From Streptomyces sp. B93 (lineage in GTDB: Bacteria; Actinomycetota; Actinomycetes; Streptomycetales; Streptomycetaceae): a stretch of 56,657 nt of DNA. A model generated the notes under the pieces. That model saw only the letters and a program-made list of their open reading frames with translations. It did no database searches and was not told the origin of the DNA. The stretch is taken from positions 1 through 56,657 of the forward strand of contig NZ_JAGPXL010000044.1 in the NCBI RefSeq assembly GCF_018070565.1. Direction: 5' to 3'. Within the stretch, counting starts at the first letter, position 1; each line of letters opens with the position of its first letter. Below are positions 48,647 to 56,657 of the stretch, piece by piece. The translations under genes were made by a program, and so were the position numbers.

Positions 48647-49654
48647 GTGGCACGGTTTCGGACCTGGACAGGCATAGCGGTGGCGGGGGCGCTGTGCGCG
48701 TCGCTCGCGGCGTGCAGCAGTACCGGCGGCAAGCGCGCCGAGGACGCCCGCGCGGCCGCGGCGGCAGCCCAGGGCAAGTCGGTGGTGAGCACCCCCCGCT
48801 GGACCTTCGCCATGATCACCCACTCGGGTGACGGCGACACCTTCTGGGACATCGTCCAGAGCGGCGCCAAGGAGGCCGCCGCCAAGGACAACATCAACTT
48901 CCTGTACTCCCACGACGACGAGGCCCAGCAGCAGGCGCAGCTGGTGGACGCGGCCGTGGACAAGAAGGTCGACGGGATCATCGTCACCCTCGCCAAGCCG
49001 GACGCGATGAAGGCCGCAGTCGCCCGGGCCGTCGCGGCGGGCATCCCCGTGATCACCGTGAACTCCGGCTCCGCGCAGTCCAAGGAGTTCGGCGCGCTCA
49101 CCCACATCGGCCAGGACGAGACCATCGCCGGGCAGGCCGTCGGTGAGGAGCTGAACGCACGCGGGAAGAAGCGGGCCCTGTGCGTCCTGCACGAGCAGGG
49201 CAACGTCGGCCACGAGCAGCGCTGCGACGGCGTCGAGGAGTCCTTCGACGGCACCGTGGAGCGCCTGCACGTCAACGGCACCAGCATGCCGGACGTGCAG
49301 TCCGCGCTCGAGGCCAAGCTCCAGGCCGACGACTTGGTCGACGCCGTGGTCACGCTCGGCGCCCCCTACGCCGACACCGCCGTCAAGGCCAAGCGGGGCG
49401 CGGGCAGCGACGCCGAGATCGACACCTTCGACCTCAACGCCAAGGTGGCCGCCGGTCTGAAGGACGGCACGCTCGGCTTCGCCGTCGACCAGCAGCCCTA
49501 CCTCCAGGGCTACCAGGCGGTCGACCTGCTCTGGCTGTACCGCTACAACGCCGACACCCTCGGCGGCGGCCGGCCGGTCCTCACCGGCCCGCAGATCGTC
49601 ACCGAGGAGCAGGCCGCCGCGCTGGAGGAGTACACGAAGCGGGGCACCCGATGA
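48647..49654 (+). CDS. ABC sugar transporter substrate-binding lipoprotein
   Basis: Periplasmic-binding-protein-like family (ribose/inositol type), 335 aa. Signal peptide with lipobox SLAAC, Cys23 being lipidated. The mature protein has the sugar-binding pattern FAMITHSGDGDTFWDIVQSGAKEAA, VDGIIVTLAKPDAMKAAVARAVAAGIPVITVNSG, IGQDETIAGQAVGEEL and GFAVDQQPYLQGYQAVDLLWL. First gene of a three-gene transporter operon; its stop overlaps the permease start (ATGA). The dehydrogenase and GntR context suggests inositol or a pentose/polyol, not proven. Confidence 0.93.
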   Translation: MARFRTWTGIAVAGALCASLAACSSTGGKRAEDARAAAAAAQGKSVVSTPRWTFAMITHSGDGDTFWDIVQSGAKEAAAKDNINFLYSHDDEAQQQAQLVDAAVDKKVDGIIVTLAKPDAMKAAVARAVAAGIPVITVNSGSAQSKEFGALTHIGQDETIAGQAVGEELNARGKKRALCVLHEQGNVGHEQRCDGVEESFDGTVERLHVNGTSMPDVQSALEAKLQADDLVDAVVTLGAPYADTAVKAKRGAGSDAEIDTFDLNAKVAAGLKDGTLGFAVDQQPYLQGYQAVDLLWLYRYNADTLGGGRPVLTGPQIVTEEQAAALEEYTKRGTR

Positions 49655-50678
49655 GCACACTCACTGACGAAACGTTTCTCCAGAGAGGGCCCTCGCTCCG
49701 CGGACTGCTCGGACGCCCCGAACTCGGCTCGGTCGTCGGCGCCCTCGCCGTCTTCGGCTTCTTCGCCCTGACCGCCGACAGCTTCCTGCGCGCCGCCAGC
49801 CTCAGCACCGTCCTGTACGCCTCCTCGACCATCGGCATCATGGCCGTCCCGGTCGCGCTGCTGATGATCGGCGGCGAGTTCGACCTCTCCGCGGGCGTGC
49901 TGGTGACGTCCTCCGCACTGGTCTCGTCGATGTTCAGCTACCAGATGACGGCCAACGTCTGGGTCGGCGTCGGCGTGTCCCTGCTCGTCACCCTCGCCAT
50001 CGGCGCCTTCAACGGCTTCATGCTCACCCGCACCAGACTGCCCAGCTTCATCATCACGCTCGGCACCTTCCTGATGCTCACCGGCATGAACCTCGGCTTC
50101 ACCAAGCTCATCGACGGCACCGTCTCCACCAAGACCATCGCCGACATGGAGGGCTTCCCCGCCGCCCAGGACGTCTTCGCCTCCACCCTCACCATCGGCG
50201 GCGTCGACTTCCGTATCACCATCGTGTGGTGGCTCGCCCTGGTCGCCCTCGCCTCCTGGATCCTGCTGCGCACCCGCGCGGGCAACTGGATCTTCGCCGT
50301 CGGCGGCAACAAGGACGCCGCCCGCGCGGTCGGCGTCCCCGTCGCCAGGACCAAGATCGGCCTCTACATGGGCGTCGCCCTCGGCGCCTGGATCTCGGGC
50401 CAGCACCTGCTCTTCTCCTACGACGTCGTCCAGTCCGGCGAGGGCGTCGGCAACGAGCTGATCTACATCATCGCCGCCGTCATCGGCGGCTGCCTGATCA
50501 CCGGCGGCTACGGCAGCGCCATCGGCTCGGCCGTCGGCGCCCTGATCTTCGGCATGACCAGCAAGGGCATTGTCTTCGCCGAGTGGAACCCCGACTGGTT
50601 CAAGTTCTTCCTCGGAGCGATGCTGCTCCTCGCGACCCTGCTCAACGCCTGGGTCCGCAAGCGCGCGGAGGCCACCAA

Positions 50679-50682
<4 letters not shown>
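49651..50682 (+). CDS. ABC sugar transporter permease (RbsC type)
   Basis: A 343-aa permease of the branched RbsC/XylH family with about 8-10 membrane helices. Characteristic segments: VALLMIGGEFDLSAGVLV, TRTRLPSFIITLGTFLMLTG, IFAVGGNKDAARAVGVPVARTK (the cytoplasmic loop that contacts the ATPase) and VIGGCLITGGYGSAIGSAVGAL. ATG overlaps the previous stop, and its stop overlaps the ATPase start (GTGA). Confidence 0.94.
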
Positions 50683-51449
<767 letters not shown>

Positions 51450-51579
51450 GGGGCACGGGGCTGTGTCGATGTGCGGCTCCGCCGCGCGGGCGCGACGGCC
51501 CCGACTCCACCGCCCCCGGCAACGCACGGCAACCCGCCTGTTCGGCACCCCGCACCCCCGTGAGGCACAATCGGCGACG

Positions 51580-52728
51580 ATGAGCACCTACGGCACCTTC
51601 ACCGCCCCCATCGGCTCCCGCAGAGCCCCCGCCCTGCGCACCATCGGCACCCGGGAGCGACGGTCCCACCTGACCGCGCCCCGCGTGCCCACGGTCGGCA
51701 TCGACATCGGCGGCACCAAGGTGATGGCGGGCGTCGTCGACGCCGACGGCAACATCCTGGAGAAGCTCCGCACGGAGACCCCGGACAAGTCCAAGAGCCC
51801 GAAGGTCGTCGAGGACACCATCGTCGAACTCGTCCTGGACCTGTCCGACCGGCACGACGTGCACGCCGTCGGCATCGGCGCGGCGGGCTGGGTCGACGCC
51901 GACCGCAACCGCGTCCTGTTCGCACCCCATCTGTCCTGGCGCAACGAACCGCTGCGTGACCGCATCGCCGGGCGCCTCGCCGTCCCCGTCCTCGTCGACA
52001 ACGACGCCAACACCGCCGCCTGGGCGGAGTGGCGGTTCGGCGCCGGACGCGGTGAGGACCACCTCGTCATGATCACGCTCGGCACCGGCATCGGCGGCGC
52101 CATCCTGGAGGACGGCCAGGTCAAGCGGGGCAAGTACGGCGTCGCGGGCGAGTTCGGCCATATGCAGGTCGTGCCCGGCGGCCACCGCTGCCCCTGCGGC
52201 AACCGCGGCTGCTGGGAGCAGTACAGCTCCGGCAACGCGCTGGTGCGCGAGGCCCGCGAACTGGCCGCCGCCGACTCCCCGGTCGCCTACGGCATCATCG
52301 AGCACGTCAAGGGCAGCATCGCCGACATCAGCGGCCCGATGATCACCGAGCTGGCCCGCGACGGCGACGCCATGTGCATCGAACTGCTCCAGGACATCGG
52401 CCAGTGGCTCGGCGTCGGCATCGCCAACCTCGCCGCCGCCCTCGACCCGTCCTGCTTCGTGATCGGCGGCGGGGTCAGCGCGGCCGACGACCTGCTGATC
52501 GGACCCGCGCGGGACGCCTTCAAGCGGCACCTCACCGGCCGCGGCTACCGCCCCGAGGCCCGGATCGTGCGCGCCCAGCTCGGCCCCGAGGCGGGCATGG
52601 TCGGCGCCGCCGACCTCGCCCGGCTGGTCGCCCGCCGCTTCCGGCGCGCCAAGCGCCGCCGCGTGGAGCGCTACGAACGCTACGAACGGTTCGCCGCCCA
52701 GGCCCGTGGCATGCGGGAGTCGATGTGA
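51580..52728 (+). CDS. ROK-family sugar kinase (glucokinase-like)
   Basis: A 382-aa ROK kinase. Phosphate motif VGIDIGGTKVMAGVVD, sugar-binding VLVDNDANTAAWAEWRFGAG, second phosphate motif ITLGTGIGGAILEDG, and the zinc/sugar motif GEFGHMQVVPGGHRCPCGNRGCWEQYSSG with the ROK His and three Cys. It has an N-terminal extension of about 35 residues and a basic, Arg-rich C-terminal tail beyond the usual family length. No DNA-binding domain, so an enzyme rather than a ROK repressor. It lies downstream of the sugar transporter and may phosphorylate its cargo; glucokinase is the default guess. Confidence 0.9.
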   Translation: MSTYGTFTAPIGSRRAPALRTIGTRERRSHLTAPRVPTVGIDIGGTKVMAGVVDADGNILEKLRTETPDKSKSPKVVEDTIVELVLDLSDRHDVHAVGIGAAGWVDADRNRVLFAPHLSWRNEPLRDRIAGRLAVPVLVDNDANTAAWAEWRFGAGRGEDHLVMITLGTGIGGAILEDGQVKRGKYGVAGEFGHMQVVPGGHRCPCGNRGCWEQYSSGNALVREARELAAADSPVAYGIIEHVKGSIADISGPMITELARDGDAMCIELLQDIGQWLGVGIANLAAALDPSCFVIGGGVSAADDLLIGPARDAFKRHLTGRGYRPEARIVRAQLGPEAGMVGAADLARLVARRFRRAKRRRVERYERYERFAAQARGMRESM

Positions 52729-53318
52729 CCGCCTCCGTGCCCCCGCAGACCGCCGTCTCCCCGGAGGACCCCGGGCCCCCCGAGGACCGCCGCCGGGTGG
52801 TCCGCCGCCGGGCGCTCACCCTCCTCATCATCGTGCTGCTCATCGGCGTCCCCGCCGGATACCTGGTCATCTCCGCCGCGCAGAGCCGCGCCAGCGGCAA
52901 GGACAAGGAACAGAAGTACTCCGCACGCGGCCTCACCATCGACTGGCCCGCGAAGGTGCAGCGCCGCGTCTACGACGTGCCGATCCCGCACCCGTCGAAC
53001 CAGGTCGCCTACTACGAGACCAACAACTGGCGGACCAGCCGTCTCTACGTCCAGTTCCAGACCACGCACGACGGCCTGGACACGTTCCTCAGGGACATCG
53101 GCGTCAGCCGGGACCAGCTGAAGAAGGACGACATCACCATCAGCGACCGGGACCGGAACATCGTCGGCTGGAAGTTCTCCGGCCCCGGCGCCCGGCTGGG
53201 CGGCTACTGGGGCCTGTCCAACAAGGAGAAGAACCCCAAGCCGTCGCAGGACATCGTCGTGAACACGCAGAACCCCAGGTACCCGATGGTCTACGTGGTC
53301 TCCCGCACGGTTCCCTGA
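52725..53318 (+). CDS. Membrane-anchored protein of unknown function
   Basis: A 197-aa protein: a Pro-rich cytoplasmic N-terminus of about 22 residues, basic stop-transfer flank RRRVVRRRAL, one membrane helix (LTLLIIVLLIGVPAGYLVISA), and an extracytoplasmic domain of about 140 residues (YYETNNWRTSRLYVQFQTTHDGLDTF, SDRDRNIVGWKFSG). I do not recognise the domain. GTG start overlaps the ROK kinase stop (GTGA), so the two are coupled. The 94 bp after it contain a TAGAGT -10 candidate (53362-53367) for the helicase gene. Confidence 0.75.
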   Translation: MTASVPPQTAVSPEDPGPPEDRRRVVRRRALTLLIIVLLIGVPAGYLVISAAQSRASGKDKEQKYSARGLTIDWPAKVQRRVYDVPIPHPSNQVAYYETNNWRTSRLYVQFQTTHDGLDTFLRDIGVSRDQLKKDDITISDRDRNIVGWKFSGPGARLGGYWGLSNKEKNPKPSQDIVVNTQNPRYPMVYVVSRTVP

Positions 53319-53412
53319 CCCGCTCCCGCCCGCGCCGGGACCGATTGTCAGACCCCGCCCGTAGAGTCGAAGACAACTGATCCGACACGACGGGCGGGAG
53401 GTGACACAACGT

Positions 53413-56253
53413 ATGAGCGGCATGCCGTCGGCCGACCGGACGGCCGCGCCCGGTGCCCTGCTGCGCCACGCGGCCGTCTTCCTGCCCGACCCCCTGCCCC
53501 GCCGGGGCCGCATCGCCTTCTGGGACCCGTCCGACGCCCCCACCGACCCCCTCCCCGACAGCACCGAACTGACGGTCGTACGACGCCATGGCGCCGGAGT
53601 GCGCCGCAGGCCGACCCCGGCGCTGACGCTGCCGCTCGCCACCGCGCTCCCCCTCCTCGTCCGCGCCCGGCACGACCCGGCCGCCCACCCCGCCACCGCC
53701 TGCTGGGGCGCCGCCGCCCTGCACGCGCTGCGGCTCACCGCCCGCGGCCGACTGCTGCCCGGCCTGACCCCCGCCGAGCACGACGCCTGGCGGGCGGGCC
53801 CCCTCGACCCCGACGACATCGCGCACCTGCGGGCGATCGCCGCCGCCCTGCCGCCCGAGGGCCACGCCGTCCCGCTGCCCGGCCCCGGACCGCTGCGGCT
53901 GCCGGAACCGGAGGCGCTGCTGCGCGCCTTCCTCGACGCCGTCGCCGACACCCTGCCCCGCACCCCCGCCGCGCCGCACGCCTGCGGGGAGCCCTTCGCC
54001 GACCTCCGGCCGCGGCGGCTGCCCGGCGCCCACGACTGGGCCGCCGAGGTCGCCGCCGGGATGGACGCGGGCGTGCGCGTCTCGCTCCGCCTCGACCTGT
54101 CGGCGTACGACCTGTTCGACGCGGGCGACGACGGCGGCGCCGGTGCGCGCCGGGCGGGCGCCGCCGTCGTGCAGGTGCACAGCCTCGCCGACCCCACCCT
54201 GATCGCCGACGCCGCCGCGCTGTGGGCGGGCGAGGCGGAGGCCGCCTTCGGGCCGCGCGCCCGCGTGGACGCCGCCCTCGCCGTCCGCCGCGCCGCCCGG
54301 GTCTGGCCGCCGCTCGACCGGCTCGCCGAACAGGACGTGCCCGACGTACTGGCCCTCTCTGAGGACGAGCTGAGCGACCTGCTGGGTGTCGCCGCCACCC
54401 GGCTCGCCGCGGCCGGGGTGGCCGTGCACTGGCCCCGCGACCTCGCCCAGGACCTCACCGCGAACGCGGTGGTGCACCCCGCGCCCGGCTCGGCCACCGA
54501 CGGCACCGGCTTCTTCGAGAGCGAGGAACTGCTCCGCTTCCGCTGGCAGCTGGCGCTCGGCGGCGAACCCCTCACCGAGGCCGAGATGGACACCCTCGCC
54601 GAGGCCCACCGCCCGGTCGTACGGCTGCGCGACCAGTGGGTGCTGGTCGACCCGGCCCTCGTCCGCAAGGCCCGCAAACGCGAACTGGGCCTGCTCGACC
54701 CGGTCGACGCGCTCTCCGTCGCGCTCACCGGCAGCGCGGAGGTCGACGGCGAGACCGTCGAGGCCGTCCCGGCCGGCGCCCTGGCCGCCCTGCGCGACCG
54801 GCTCACCGCGGGCGTCCACCCCGCCGAGCCCCCGCCGGGCCTGCGGGCCACCCTGCGCGACTACCAGCTCCGCGGCCTCGCCTGGCTCGACCTGATGACC
54901 ACCCTCGGCCTCGGCGGCTGCCTCGCCGACGACATGGGACTCGGCAAGACCGTCACCGTCATCGCCCTGCACCTTAAGCGGGCCCGCACCGAACCCACCC
55001 TCGTGGTCTGCCCCGCCTCCCTGCTCGGCAACTGGCAGCGGGAGATCAACCGGTTCGCCCCCGGCGTCCCCGTCCGCCGCTACCACGGCCCCGACCGCAC
55101 CCTGGCCGACCTCCCCGGCGGCTTCGTCCTCACCACCTACGGCACCATGCGCTCCGCCGCCCCCGACCTGGCCGGACAGCCCTGGGGCATGGTCGTCGCC
55201 GACGAGGCCCAGCACGTGAAGAACCCCTACTCGGCGACCGCGAAGGCCCTGCGCACCATCCCCACCCCCGCCCGCGTCGCCCTCACCGGCACCCCGGTGG
55301 AGAACAACCTCTCCGAGCTGTGGGCCCTGCTGGACTGGACGACACCCGGACTGCTCGGCCCGCTGAAGTCCTTCCGCGCCCGGCACGCCCGCGCGGTGGA
55401 GACCGGCGAGGACGAGGAGGCCGTGACCCGGCTCGCCCGCCTCGTCCGGCCCTTCCTGCTGCGCCGCAGGAAGTCCGACCCCGGCATCGTCCCCGAGCTG
55501 CCGCCGAAGACCGAGACCGACCACCCGGTGCCGCTCACCCGCGAACAGGCCGCGCTGTACGAGGCGGTGGTGCGCGAGTCCCTGCTGGCCATCGAGACCA
55601 CCAAGGGCATGGCCCGGCGCGGCCTGGTCCTCAAGCTCCTCACCTCGCTCAAACAGATCTGCGACCACCCGGCGCTCTACCTCAAGGAGGACCACCCGCG
55701 CCCCACCGGCGACGGCCTCGCCGCCCGGTCCGGCAAGCTCGCCCTGCTCGACGAACTCCTCGACACCCTCCTCGCCGAGGACGGCTCCGCCCTCGTCTTC
55801 ACCCAGTACGTCGGCATGGCCCGCCTGATCACCTCCCACCTCGGCGCCCGCGCCGTCCCGGTCGACCTGCTGCACGGCGGCACACCGGTGCCCGAGCGGG
55901 AACGCATGGTGGACCGCTTCCAGAGCGGCGAGACCCCGGTCCTGGTGCTCTCCCTCAAGGCGGCGGGCACCGGACTCAACCTCACCCGCGCGGGCCATGT
56001 CATCCACGTCGACCGCTGGTGGAACCCGGCCGTCGAGGAACAGGCCACCGACCGTGCCTACCGCATCGGCCAGACCCAGCCCGTCCAGGTCCACCGCCTC
56101 ATCACCGAGGGCACCGTGGAGGACCGCATCGCCGAGATGCTCCAGGCCAAGCGCGCCCTCGCCGACGCGATCCTCGGCTCCGGCGAGGCGGCCCTGACCG
56201 AGCTGACCGACCGTGAGCTGGCCGACCTGGTCTCCCTGCGGAGGACGTCATGA
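53413..56253 (+). CDS. SNF2-family DEAD/DEAH helicase-like ATPase
   Basis: A 946-aa Swi2/Snf2 ATPase. Residues 1 to about 480 form the actinobacterial N-terminal region that precedes the motor. The motor has Walker A DDMGLGKTVTV (about residue 505), the Walker-B-type motif VADEAQHVKN, LTGTPVENNLSELWALLDW (motif III), FTQYVGM (motif IV region), and VIHVDRWWNPAVEEQATDRAYRIGQ (motifs V-VI). A role in chromatin-like remodelling, transcription or repair is possible; none is shown here. ATG at 53413 is used with GGGAGG about 11 nt upstream; GTG at 53401 is an alternative. Its stop overlaps the next start (ATGA). Confidence 0.93.
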   Translation: MSGMPSADRTAAPGALLRHAAVFLPDPLPRRGRIAFWDPSDAPTDPLPDSTELTVVRRHGAGVRRRPTPALTLPLATALPLLVRARHDPAAHPATACWGAAALHALRLTARGRLLPGLTPAEHDAWRAGPLDPDDIAHLRAIAAALPPEGHAVPLPGPGPLRLPEPEALLRAFLDAVADTLPRTPAAPHACGEPFADLRPRRLPGAHDWAAEVAAGMDAGVRVSLRLDLSAYDLFDAGDDGGAGARRAGAAVVQVHSLADPTLIADAAALWAGEAEAAFGPRARVDAALAVRRAARVWPPLDRLAEQDVPDVLALSEDELSDLLGVAATRLAAAGVAVHWPRDLAQDLTANAVVHPAPGSATDGTGFFESEELLRFRWQLALGGEPLTEAEMDTLAEAHRPVVRLRDQWVLVDPALVRKARKRELGLLDPVDALSVALTGSAEVDGETVEAVPAGALAALRDRLTAGVHPAEPPPGLRATLRDYQLRGLAWLDLMTTLGLGGCLADDMGLGKTVTVIALHLKRARTEPTLVVCPASLLGNWQREINRFAPGVPVRRYHGPDRTLADLPGGFVLTTYGTMRSAAPDLAGQPWGMVVADEAQHVKNPYSATAKALRTIPTPARVALTGTPVENNLSELWALLDWTTPGLLGPLKSFRARHARAVETGEDEEAVTRLARLVRPFLLRRRKSDPGIVPELPPKTETDHPVPLTREQAALYEAVVRESLLAIETTKGMARRGLVLKLLTSLKQICDHPALYLKEDHPRPTGDGLAARSGKLALLDELLDTLLAEDGSALVFTQYVGMARLITSHLGARAVPVDLLHGGTPVPERERMVDRFQSGETPVLVLSLKAAGTGLNLTRAGHVIHVDRWWNPAVEEQATDRAYRIGQTQPVQVHRLITEGTVEDRIAEMLQAKRALADAILGSGEAALTELTDRELADLVSLRRTS

Positions 56254-56657
56254 GCGGGCCGGGACCCGGCCGTGAGGAGCCGGGCCCGCCGGAGCGGCCC
56301 GCCGACGTGGCCCGCCGTGCCCTGCGCGCCGCGCGGGAGGCGCACGAGGTGTCCGACGACGGGGCACCGGAGCCGACCCGCGTCCAGCCGTCCACCGTGC
56401 CCCGGGAGCGTCGCCCCCGCCCGTCCGCCGAACCCCGTCCCGGTGACGCCGCCCGTGCGGCCCTCCGACGGACGGCGAGCGCCCGGTCCGACGAGGGCCC
56501 GGACGAGGGCACGCCGTCCCCGGCCCCCGCCTCCGAGCAGCCGTCGTCCTCCCCCCACCGCCCCGCCGACATCGCCCGCGAAGCCCTGCGCGCCGCCCGC
56601 CAGGAGCGCGCCGAGGCGGCGGCACGCGACACCGAGGCGACCGACGCCGCCCACACC
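56250..56657 (+). CDS. Partial: helicase-coupled protein with repeated RPADVARRALRAARE motif
   Basis: Open to the end of the window (136 codons, no stop). ATG overlaps the helicase stop (ATGA). The visible part is low-complexity, rich in Pro, Arg, Glu and Ala. It contains three copies of a short helical motif: RPADVARRALRAARE, a degraded PGDAARAALRRTASA, and RPADIAREALRAARQ, separated by acidic Pro-rich linkers. In many actinobacteria the gene after this helicase encodes a SWIM zinc-finger protein; that would fit, but no zinc-finger residues are in view. Confidence 0.8.
   Translation, partial: MSGPGPGREEPGPPERPADVARRALRAAREAHEVSDDGAPEPTRVQPSTVPRERRPRPSAEPRPGDAARAALRRTASARSDEGPDEGTPSPAPASEQPSSSPHRPADIAREALRAARQERAEAAARDTEATDAAHT

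Overview
The window is high-GC actinobacterial DNA, almost certainly Streptomyces. G/C saturates third codon positions, GTG starts are common, many genes look leaderless behind TAGRRT-type -10 boxes, and gene order runs from glyoxylate carboligase through uricase and allantoinase to a ROK kinase and a SNF2 helicase. That order resembles what I remember of the S. coelicolor chromosome around SCO6201-SCO6262; this is recollection, not a search. I see no phage genes, insertion sequences, tRNA, rRNA or CRISPR array.

Layout. (1) 80-5754: three secreted cellulolytic enzymes in a row: a GH3 beta-glucosidase with CBM2, a GH6 cellulase with FN3 and CBM3, and an AA10 copper LPMO with CBM2. (2) 5964-16655: purine and glyoxylate metabolism part one: gcl, glxR, hyi, a thiamine-binding-like/HTH pair, uraD, uraH, uricase, an 8-oxoguanine-deaminase-type amidohydrolase and a urate/xanthine-type NCS2 permease. 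(3) 16674-20771: a minus-strand housekeeping run (thioesterase, histidine phosphatase, AlaA-like aminotransferase) facing a divergent HxlR regulator. (4) 20814-22876: a vWA protein and a membrane-anchored partner. (5) 22926-26085: two divergent IucA/IucC (NIS) siderophore synthetases without other siderophore genes. (6) 26082-33441, minus strand: a tightly coupled five-gene operon encoding a trypsin-like/P-loop-like protein, a PknG-like zinc-ribbon kinase, a vWA/zinc-ribbon protein, a four-TM membrane protein and a membrane-anchored solute-binding protein, with a trypco2 gene divergent at 33533. This resembles an elaborated GlnH-GlnX-PknG sensing module and is the most novel-looking system here. 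(7) 33847-35639: lipoprotein, HipA-like kinase, SelT/W-like protein. (8) 35689-42167: purine/glyoxylate part two: malate synthase, MocA-type cytidylyltransferase, AllR-like IclR repressor, allantoinase, allantoicase. (9) 42168-48482: a GC-rich repeat array, SDR, RibD-like protein, two-component system, Gfo/Idh/MocA dehydrogenase and GntR regulator. (10) 48647-53318: sugar ABC transporter, ROK kinase and a membrane-anchored protein. (11) 53413-end: SNF2 helicase and the start of its coupled neighbour.

How it works together. Urate is taken up, oxidised by uricase and processed by UraH and UraD to allantoin. AllB and AllA then give ureidoglycolate, and from it glyoxylate. Glyoxylate is consumed either by Gcl (then Hyi/GlxR to glycerate) or by malate synthase. 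A 15-nt palindrome TTCC-N7-GGAA occurs in the promoters of gcl, hyi-glxR, aceB, allR and allB. A second copy lies exactly 21 bp away in three of them, so these scattered genes look like one AllR regulon. Ureidoglycolate lyase and xanthine dehydrogenase are not in the window.
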